32,340 nucleotides of DNA from Ponticaulis sp. (lineage in GTDB: Bacteria > Pseudomonadota > Alphaproteobacteria > Caulobacterales > Hyphomonadaceae). The notes beneath the pieces are model-generated. The model was not told the DNA's origin. It saw only the letters and a program-made list of their open reading frames with translations, and searched no databases. The stretch spans positions 1 through 32,340 of the forward strand of contig NZUJ01000030.1 of NCBI GenBank assembly GCA_002701295.1, in the 5' to 3' direction. Within the stretch, counting starts at the first letter, position 1; each line of letters opens with the position of its first letter. Below, one piece after another: positions 26,230-32,340 of the stretch. Position numbers and translations under genes: made by a program.

Positions 26230-27326
26230 GCGCCACATCGGAGCAGCTTGCCTGTCTCCGGCTGGCGCGAACCCCCGGTATTGGTCCGCTGACATTTTCC
26301 AGACTGCTGAAGGCTTACGGTTCTGGACATGAAGCGCTGGAGAATTTGCCCGGCCGCCTCCGATCTGTCGGGCGAAGTTCTGTCCGTATCTACCCTGAAA
26401 AAGATGCTGAAACCGAATTTCGATACACAGAGAAAATTGGTGCGCGCATCCTGTTCAGCTCAGATGGTGACTTCCCTCGCTTGCTGAAAGCGCTTGATCC
26501 GGCCCCACCCGTGATCACCATTCTCGGCGATCTGTCCGTTTCACAGAAACCTTGTATCAGCATGGTTGGCGCCAGAAACGCATCAGCCGCCGCCATGAAA
26601 CTCGCCCGAAATCTCGCCTTCGAACTCGGTGAGCGCGGCTATACGGTCGTGTCCGGTCTGGCGCGCGGCGTAGACACAGCAGCCCATCACGGGGCACTCT
26701 CCACGGGCACCATAGCGGTGATCGCCGGCGGAATAGACAATATCTACCCACATCAGAACACCGATCTTCGAAATCAGATTGCGGAACAGGGCCTGATCGT
26801 CTCTGAATCCCGTTTCGGGCACGAGCCGAGAGCTGCAGATTTTCCAAGGCGCAACCGTCTGATAACCGGCCTCAGCATGGGTGTGATTGTCGTCGAGGCG
26901 GCGAAACGCTCTGGTTCCCTCATTTCGGCACGGTGCGCGCTCGAACAGGGGCGCGAAGTCATGGCCATACCCGGTTCGCCACTTGATCCACGCACCAAGG
27001 GCTCAAATGGCCTGATCAAGTCTGGGGCAACACTCGTTGAAACTGCAGATGATGTCGTTGAGGTCGTCCAGCCGTCATTACCTCAGCAGCACTCATTGTT
27101 CGACCCATCGCCATCTGACTATGAGGATGATCGAACAGAGGTCGAATCAAGTGGCGAAGTGCTTGCCCGCATCCGCTCTGCATTGTCTCCGACGCCAACC
27201 TCAATTTCTGATATTGCCCAGGCCACCGGCCTGTCATCTCGCCAGTGTTCAACAGCGCTTGTTGAACTGGAATTAGCGGGACAAGCCATGTCGATTAGTG
27301 GTGGACTGATTGTAAGCGCGGGCTGA
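26226..27326 (+). CDS. dprA: DNA-processing protein DprA
   Basis: DprA binds incoming single-stranded DNA and loads RecA during natural transformation. The 366-residue protein has a helical N-terminus (LACLRLARTPGIGPLTFSRLL) and the extended Rossmann core with SMVGARNASAAA, VVSGLARGVDTAAHHGAL, VIAGGIDNIYPHQN, FPRRNRLITGLS and SGSLISARCALEQGREVMAIPGSP. A C-terminal winged-helix domain begins near residue 300 (PTSISDIAQATGLSSRQCSTALVELELAGQ). The ATG at 26226 is chosen because it overlaps the plsY stop (ATGA) and begins the family N-terminus. A 124-base gap follows before lptD. Confidence 0.94.
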   Translation: MSATSEQLACLRLARTPGIGPLTFSRLLKAYGSGHEALENLPGRLRSVGRSSVRIYPEKDAETEFRYTEKIGARILFSSDGDFPRLLKALDPAPPVITILGDLSVSQKPCISMVGARNASAAAMKLARNLAFELGERGYTVVSGLARGVDTAAHHGALSTGTIAVIAGGIDNIYPHQNTDLRNQIAEQGLIVSESRFGHEPRAADFPRRNRLITGLSMGVIVVEAAKRSGSLISARCALEQGREVMAIPGSPLDPRTKGSNGLIKSGATLVETADDVVEVVQPSLPQQHSLFDPSPSDYEDDRTEVESSGEVLARIRSALSPTPTSISDIAQATGLSSRQCSTALVELELAGQAMSISGGLIVSAG

Positions 27327-27450
27327 GAATCACGGCATCAAATCTGCAACACATTGGCTGAAATTTGATTTTTTCTGTCGGTTGTCTCGAAGAAGCCTTT
27401 TTTCGGGAGTTCGAAGCGTATAACCAGAGAAAAGGGAGTAACGGAGACCC

Positions 27451-29697
27451 ATGCCCGTGCCGAAGATGAAACTCGCCGCTCTGATGACCGCGCTGGCATT
27501 TACGCCTGCTGTTATTGCGCAGGAATTCGGCCCCGACAAAGTCTATCTTGAAGCCGACACTCTGACGGATGATCAGGAAAACGGCGTGATGATCGCCGAA
27601 GGCAATGTGGTCGCCCGTTATCAGGACCGCGAACTGATGGCAGATCAGGTTATTTATAACCTCGAAACGCGGAAAGTTCGTGCCATTGGCAATGTCCGGA
27701 TTCTCGACCCAGATGGTACGGTGCGCGTGGCCGAAGAAATCGAGGTAGACGAGCAATTATCGGATGGCGTGGCCACCGAGTTCGCCGCGCAGCTTCCTCA
27801 GGATGCAGTAGTCATCGCGCGGGCAGCGACCCGCTCTGGCGATGGCATGAATGCGTTGGACTATGCGATCTACACCGCCTGCCCCATCTGCGAAGAAGAG
27901 GATAAAAGCCCAACCTGGACCTTGCGCGCGCGTCAGGCTGTCCAGAATACAAATACGCAGATGATTTCCTATCGCGATGCGATTTTCGAGATCAAAGGCG
28001 TGCCGGTTTTCTACATGCCGTACTTCGCGCACCCGGACCCGAGCTCCAAGCGGCGCTCCGGCCTGCTTGTGCCGACACCAGAACTCTCCTCAAAGCTCGG
28101 CGTTGTATACGAACAGCCCTATTACTGGGCCATTTCGGAAAGCCAGGACCTTACCATCACGCCGAAACTCCACACCAATGTGAATTCGGCACTGGATCTC
28201 GAATACCGCAAACGCTTCTATTCCGGCGAGCTCTACATCGATACATCGCTCGCTTACGACTATGAATTCGACAGCAATGGTGACCGTCAGTTCTACGACA
28301 CCAATGGCCGGGTTATCCGCGATCCTGCAAACTTCAGCGGAACAATGATTCCGAGTGAAGAGAAGTTCCGGGGACACATTTTTGCTGAGGGCTTGTTCAA
28401 TATCACGAACACCTGGCAGTGGGGTTTCGCCGCAGAAAACACCACAGATGACCTCTATCTCCGCCGCTATGACATTGATGGCTGGAATCGTCCTCGTGGT
28501 CTGCTCGACACCATGCCGACGCGACTTCTCAGTCAGGTATTTGCAGTCGGTCAGACAGAAGACTTCTATGCCGATGTTGCCGCCTATCACGTTCAGGGCC
28601 TGCAGAACGGTGACGATGATGGCGAATTTGCGCGCGTTGTTCCGATGGCATTCGCTGAGCAGATATACGACTTCGGCAGCGGTGGCCTCGCCTCAGTCTC
28701 TGGCTCAATGGCATTCCTGGACCGCAGTGACGGAAATGACGTTCGACGCGTAACCGCCGGTGCTGACTGGGAGAACAGCTATGTCGCGCCTGCGGGTCTT
28801 GTCGTCGAGCCGCTCTTCAAGGTTCGCGCCGACTATTACGACTACAGCATTCAGACGACATCTCTGACACCCGGATATGAAGACTCCCAGAGCCGGACAT
28901 CCGCACTTGCTGCCGCGACGGTTCGATGGCCATTCATGCGCCGCGGCCAGAACTCGACTGTAATTGTCGAGCCGATCATGACGCTGGGTTATGGCGAAGC
29001 GTCTGTCGACAATGGCAGCATCCCGGTCGAAGACTCCATTACATACGAATACGATCTGCCAGTTCTGTTCAAAGCAGACCCGTTTTCAGAATATGACCTG
29101 ATCGAAGAAGGCGGACGAGTCGTTGTCGGCGGACGCGCAACCGCAGCTTTCGACAATGGTATTGAGCTGCGCGGGACCGTCGGACGACGCTGGCGTGATG
29201 AAGCGGATCCGTTTTTCGGTGTACCATCGAATCTCAACGGCACGGCGTCGGACTATCTGGTCGGCACTGGCATTGATATCGGAAAATACTTCACCTTCGA
29301 TTCCAGTTTCCGCCTGAACGATGAATTTGATCTCAAGCGATTCGAAGCTCAGACCACGGTCGACTGGTGGCGGATCAAAGCGCGGGCGACGTATTTCGAT
29401 GTGAAAGAAGACATCGTATTCGGACTGAACCCGGAACAGGTCCAGGGTATCGACTTTGAGACCCGTATTGAGCTCACGGACAGTCTGGAATTCGCTTACA
29501 AACTGGAGCGAAACCTCGAAACGAATTTGAACCGAAATCAGCAAATCGCGCTGAAATGGTTCGATGATTGCAGCTTCTTCCTGATTGGTTGGAAGCAGTC
29601 TCAGATTAACGACCGCGGCGTCGGCGATTCAGAATCCATCGTCTTCGGCTTCGGCTTCAACACATTAGGCGAAGTCAACAATACTGATTTCGACTAA
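27451..29697 (+). CDS. lptD: LPS-assembly protein LptD
   Basis: LptD is the outer-membrane beta-barrel that inserts lipopolysaccharide into the outer leaflet, with LptE. The 748 residues start with a signal peptide (AALMTALAFTPAVIA, cleavage after about residue 23). An LptA/OstA-like jellyroll comes next (YLEADTLTDDQENGVMIAEGNVVARYQDRELMADQVIYN), then YTACPICEEEDKSPTWTLRA, typical of alphaproteobacterial LptD, and the barrel (MPYFAHPDPSSKRRSGLLVPT onward). Cysteines at the CPIC element and near the C-terminus (DDCSFFLIGWK, about residue 707) may form the stabilising disulfides. GGAG precedes the ATG at short distance; ATG 27466 is an alternative. It is transcribed ahead of surA. Confidence 0.94.
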   Translation: MPVPKMKLAALMTALAFTPAVIAQEFGPDKVYLEADTLTDDQENGVMIAEGNVVARYQDRELMADQVIYNLETRKVRAIGNVRILDPDGTVRVAEEIEVDEQLSDGVATEFAAQLPQDAVVIARAATRSGDGMNALDYAIYTACPICEEEDKSPTWTLRARQAVQNTNTQMISYRDAIFEIKGVPVFYMPYFAHPDPSSKRRSGLLVPTPELSSKLGVVYEQPYYWAISESQDLTITPKLHTNVNSALDLEYRKRFYSGELYIDTSLAYDYEFDSNGDRQFYDTNGRVIRDPANFSGTMIPSEEKFRGHIFAEGLFNITNTWQWGFAAENTTDDLYLRRYDIDGWNRPRGLLDTMPTRLLSQVFAVGQTEDFYADVAAYHVQGLQNGDDDGEFARVVPMAFAEQIYDFGSGGLASVSGSMAFLDRSDGNDVRRVTAGADWENSYVAPAGLVVEPLFKVRADYYDYSIQTTSLTPGYEDSQSRTSALAAATVRWPFMRRGQNSTVIVEPIMTLGYGEASVDNGSIPVEDSITYEYDLPVLFKADPFSEYDLIEEGGRVVVGGRATAAFDNGIELRGTVGRRWRDEADPFFGVPSNLNGTASDYLVGTGIDIGKYFTFDSSFRLNDEFDLKRFEAQTTVDWWRIKARATYFDVKEDIVFGLNPEQVQGIDFETRIELTDSLEFAYKLERNLETNLNRNQQIALKWFDDCSFFLIGWKQSQINDRGVGDSESIVFGFGFNTLGEVNNTDFD

Positions 29698-29797
29698 CTG
29701 CAATCCTTCTGTATGTTCATGTGACATTGTCTTTTAGTTCATGCTATCGCATGTGTCCCGAATGTATATTGCTTGTATGACACTGGAGTGAGTGAAC

Positions 29798-31072
29798 ATG
29801 ACCGGAATTCGAGCCCTTATTGCCGGACTTACATTGTCCTGCTTGTCGGCACCGGTTTACGCACAGAGCGCTGGCGCCAGCCTGCCAACTGAAACGGTCG
29901 CAGAGACTGAACCACAGGCGCAGCTGCTTGGTGGCGTCGCCGCTATCGTGAACGACGAAGTCATTTCCAATCTCGATGTTATTCAGCGCGCGCGCCTGCT
30001 GCTGATCACACTCGGCGTACAGCCCTCACAGGAAAGCCTGCAACAGGCTCTGCCGCGCGCACTGGAAACGCTGATCGACGAACGCCTTCAGCTTCAGAAA
30101 GCCGCAGAATACGAAGTTGAGATCGCACAGGAAGAGATTCTCTCCGCGATTCAGGATATCGCCGCACAGAACCAGTCAGACATCGAAGAGATGTTCGGCA
30201 CGCTTCGAACAAATGGCGTCAATCCGGAAACACTTCAGGAGCAGATGCGCGCTGAAATCGCCTGGCGCCGAATCATGAACGGTCTTTACGGTTCCCGTAT
30301 CCGGATTTCAGACCTTCAGATCGAATCTCTGCTCGACCAGATCAAATCCGATGCGAGCGAAGAGCAATACCAGCTGGCTGAGATCTTCCTTTATGCACCC
30401 ACAGAGCAGGATAAACAGCAGGTTCTGGAAGGCGCGAACGTCATTGTTCAGCAGATTTCTCAGGGCGCGCGTTTTGAACTTGCTGCTCAGCAATATTCAA
30501 ATGCACCGACCGCAGCGGTTGGCGGTGACCTCGGATGGGTGTCACCGAACGAACTCGACCCCGGCGTTCGCCAGGTTCTGGCCGAGGCGCAGCCACCAGT
30601 TCTGACATCGCCGATTGTCGTCGATGACGGCGTTTACATCTATGCCGTTCGCGGCAAGCAGGACGCATCCTCAGGCCCGGGCACAGTGTCGCTTCGTCAG
30701 ATCCTTTCTGAAACCGGCAGCCGCGCCACACTCAATGCCTTCAAGCTTGGTCAGCCAAGCTGTGACGCATTGGGCGACGCAGCTGAAGAAGAAGGTGGCC
30801 TCATTTATGCTGACCTCGGTTCAGTTCCAGAAGATGCGCTGACCGATCAGGTTGCCATGGCCATCCGCAATGTCCCGACTGGTGGCGGCAGCGATATCAT
30901 CGACACGCCAGCCGGCCCTGCGCTGCTTTATGTCTGTGACCGCATTCAGGGTGGCCGCGAGCTTCCGAGCCGTGACCAGATTGAAGACCGTCTCTTCAGT
31001 CAGCAAATTGCTCTGCAAAGTCAGCGCGAATTACGCGATATGAAACGTGAAGCGACCATCATCAGACGCTGA
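29798..31072 (+). CDS. surA: Periplasmic chaperone / peptidyl-prolyl isomerase, SurA family
   Basis: SurA escorts outer-membrane proteins, LptD among them, across the periplasm. The 424-residue product starts with a signal peptide (MTGIRALIAGLTLSCLSAPVYA, cut after residue 22). The SurA N-domain follows (AAIVNDEVISNLDVIQRARLLL ... LIDERLQLQKAAEYEVEIAQEEI). One recognisable parvulin domain lies at about residues 190-290 (YQLAEIFLYAPTE ... VGGDLGWVSPNELDPGVRQVL). A second, degenerate region follows, with VSLRQILSE and ALLYVCDRIQGG. GGAG at 29785-29788 favours ATG 29798 over GTG 29792. The 3' end overlaps pdxA by 26 bases. Confidence 0.9.
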   Translation: MTGIRALIAGLTLSCLSAPVYAQSAGASLPTETVAETEPQAQLLGGVAAIVNDEVISNLDVIQRARLLLITLGVQPSQESLQQALPRALETLIDERLQLQKAAEYEVEIAQEEILSAIQDIAAQNQSDIEEMFGTLRTNGVNPETLQEQMRAEIAWRRIMNGLYGSRIRISDLQIESLLDQIKSDASEEQYQLAEIFLYAPTEQDKQQVLEGANVIVQQISQGARFELAAQQYSNAPTAAVGGDLGWVSPNELDPGVRQVLAEAQPPVLTSPIVVDDGVYIYAVRGKQDASSGPGTVSLRQILSETGSRATLNAFKLGQPSCDALGDAAEEEGGLIYADLGSVPEDALTDQVAMAIRNVPTGGGSDIIDTPAGPALLYVCDRIQGGRELPSRDQIEDRLFSQQIALQSQRELRDMKREATIIRR

Positions 31073-32096
31073 TCAGGCTCCGCTCGCCGTCACACAGGGC
31101 GATCCCGCAGGCGTTGGCCCACTGGCCAGCCTGCAGGTCTGGCAAACGCTGAAATCAGAACCGGGTCACGCCTTCTACCTCAGGGGCAGCCCGGAGCTGC
31201 TTCATCGTTACTCCCGGCTGTTTTCGATCAATACACCCGTTATTGAGATCGCAGAGCCATTGGAAGCGGCCAAGGCATTTGTGTCCGGATTGCCTGTCAT
31301 CCCTCTGGAAACGCCACACATTGAGCCAGGAAAGCCAATCGTTGAGGCCGCACCTTCCATTTTGACCTCGATCGAGCTTTGCGTTGATGATGTCGTCAAT
31401 GGCAAGGCCTCAGCGGTGGTGACGAACCCAATCGCCAAATCGCTTCTGAAGTCTTCAGGTTTCCCTCATCCGGGTCACACGGAGTATCTCTCCGAGCTCT
31501 TATCCCGATTTACTGGCCGCGAGCCGCCCCTGCCCGTCATGATGCTGATAGGCGGCGGCTTACGCGTGGCGCTGGCGACGATCCACATTCCCCTGATGCG
31601 GGTCGGCGATGTTTTGTCATCAGACCTGATCCGCACTGTGTCTGACATTGTTCTGTCCTCTTTGAAGACCGATTTTGGTTGTGAGACACCAAGGCTGGCC
31701 CTGTGCGGCCTGAACCCGCATGCTGGCGAAGATGGCATGTTGGGATCTGAAGACCGGGACATGATCGAACCCGTCGTCGCAGCGCTCAAAGCCTCTGGGG
31801 AAACGGTCTATGGGCCAAGACCTGGAGACACCGTGTTCCATGAAATGCTGGAAGGCCGATATGATGGCGTGATCGCCATGTATCATGATCAGGGGCTCAT
31901 CCCGGTCAAAACCCTGGACATCTGGGGCGGCGTTAATGCGACGCTGGGTCTTCCCTTTATCCGAACCTCACCCGATCACGGCACAGCCTATGACGCCGCT
32001 GCAGCAGGAACGGTAAACCCCAACAGCCTTATCGCCGCGATAAAGCAAGCGAGACTGATGTCTGCCAACCGTCAGAAAGCCGAGCAGAATGTCTGA
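31047..32096 (+). CDS. pdxA: 4-Hydroxythreonine-4-phosphate dehydrogenase
   Basis: PdxA oxidises 4-phosphohydroxy-threonine in the DXP-dependent vitamin B6 pathway. The 349-residue protein opens with PLAVTQGDPAGVGPLASLQVW and has HPGHTEYLSELL (a metal-binding His), LCGLNPHAGEDGMLGSED (second metal-binding His), MYHDQGLIPVKTL (third) and TLGLPFIRTSPDHGTAYD. The start is GTG at 31047, inside the last codons of surA; no good Shine-Dalgarno is visible, so translation may be coupled. Its stop lies inside the rsmA start region (8-base overlap). The surA-pdxA-rsmA order is widely conserved in proteobacteria. Confidence 0.93.
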   Translation: MKRPSSDADQAPLAVTQGDPAGVGPLASLQVWQTLKSEPGHAFYLRGSPELLHRYSRLFSINTPVIEIAEPLEAAKAFVSGLPVIPLETPHIEPGKPIVEAAPSILTSIELCVDDVVNGKASAVVTNPIAKSLLKSSGFPHPGHTEYLSELLSRFTGREPPLPVMMLIGGGLRVALATIHIPLMRVGDVLSSDLIRTVSDIVLSSLKTDFGCETPRLALCGLNPHAGEDGMLGSEDRDMIEPVVAALKASGETVYGPRPGDTVFHEMLEGRYDGVIAMYHDQGLIPVKTLDIWGGVNATLGLPFIRTSPDHGTAYDAAAAGTVNPNSLIAAIKQARLMSANRQKAEQNV

Positions 32097-32340
32097 TCGT
32101 CAGGACCCCGAGCTTCTACGCGCCGCTGCAGATAAAAAGCTTGGACAGCATTTTCTGTTCGATCCGGACATCCTGAAGCGGGTTGCACTGGCGGCGGGCC
32201 CGGTCGAAGGACGCGATGTAATCGAAGTCGGTCCTGGCCCGGGTGGCCTCACCCGTTCTCTTCTCAACAACGGCGTTCGAAAGCTTGTCTGTCTTGAGAT
32301 GGATGAGCGCTTTGCTGAAGCAATCAAGGCCTGGCCGGAA
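32089..32340 (+). CDS. rsmA: 16S rRNA dimethyladenosine transferase, N-terminal part (cut by window end)
   Basis: RsmA/KsgA dimethylates two adjacent adenosines near the 3' end of 16S rRNA. The first 84 residues are in the window. They show KKLGQHFLFDPDILKRVA, the typical N-terminus, and the SAM-binding VIEVGPGPGGLTRSLL, followed by CLEMDERF, the ribose-binding acidic position. The ATG at 32089 overlaps the end of pdxA by eight bases, in line with translational coupling in the lptD-surA-pdxA-rsmA group. The frame is open to the last base. Confidence 0.93.
   Translation, partial: MSDRQDPELLRAAADKKLGQHFLFDPDILKRVALAAGPVEGRDVIEVGPGPGGLTRSLLNNGVRKLVCLEMDERFAEAIKAWPE

Noticed and set aside
27338..27374. 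TCAAAT ... ATTTGA followed by TTTTTT after dprA, as a terminator
   Set aside because: Only six AT-rich pairs with a 19-base loop; too weak to call.
29740..29753. CATGC-TATC-GCATG hairpin between lptD and surA
   Set aside because: A five-base stem without a T-run; not enough to call a terminator or regulatory element.
1..32340. Mobile elements, prophage, CRISPR or toxin-antitoxin genes
   Set aside because: No transposase, integrase, repeat array or paired small toxin-like ORFs were seen; all long ORFs fit housekeeping, transport or regulatory families.

Overview
The window looks like chromosomal core-genome DNA from an alphaproteobacterium, probably of the Hyphomonadales (Hyphomonas/Henriciella-like). 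Three things point there: the gene order gatC / ruvX / pyrB-pyrC-plsY-dprA, the lptD-surA-pdxA-rsmA block, and a perfect match to the CtrA cell-cycle consensus (TTAA-N7-TTAAC). That placement is inferred from gene content and protein style, not from a search. I saw no transposase, phage gene, CRISPR array, tRNA or rRNA, and no gene-free stretch longer than about 260 bases.

Layout. (1) 1-3708 (+): the 3' end of rfbD, then rfbA (dTDP-rhamnose synthesis), pgi and tdk. (2) 3880-6688 (+): cysD-cysNC (sulfate activation), closed by a strong bidirectional terminator at 6712-6745. (3) 6770-13268: a TetR-type repressor facing a three-gene RND efflux operon (lipoprotein adaptor, AcrB-like pump, NodT/OprM-like outer-membrane lipoprotein), with an 18-bp perfect palindrome between them. 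(4) 13353-15950: a zinc-less MDR oxidoreductase (+), a DUF481 outer-membrane protein (-) and a DUF1993 protein (+). (5) 15951-16745 (-): cysH, of the iron-sulfur APS-reductase type, followed by a promoter region with a CtrA box and a 65-residue ORF. (6) 17201-21773 (-): gatC, a DUF6491-like lipoprotein, gatA, an ArsR-family regulator with the two cysteines of persulfide sensors, and gatB. (7) 21868-27326 (+): ruvX and an AEC transporter, then pyrB, a pyrC homologue lacking its metal ligands, plsY and dprA. (8) 27451-32340 (+): lptD, surA, pdxA and the 5' part of rsmA, the last three overlapping.

How the genes work together. cysD, cysNC and cysH cover sulfate to APS to sulfite. CysH carries the Cys-Cys / CxxC cluster motif, so APS is the likely substrate, and the kinase half of CysNC probably makes PAPS for other uses. 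The persulfide-sensor-like ArsR protein may tie sulfur state to something, but its target is not evident here. GatCAB forms Gln-tRNA/Asn-tRNA by transamidation. LptD and SurA serve outer-membrane biogenesis. PyrB with the degenerate PyrC resembles the Pseudomonas-type ATCase/pseudo-dihydroorotase complex, so an active dihydroorotase should lie elsewhere in the genome.

I found no wholly new system. The items most worth a second look are the persulfide-sensor-like regulator inside the gat gene group, the CtrA box beside an undescribed small ORF, a perfect GATATTC-G-GAATATC palindrome upstream of gatA, and the inverted repeats upstream of cysD.
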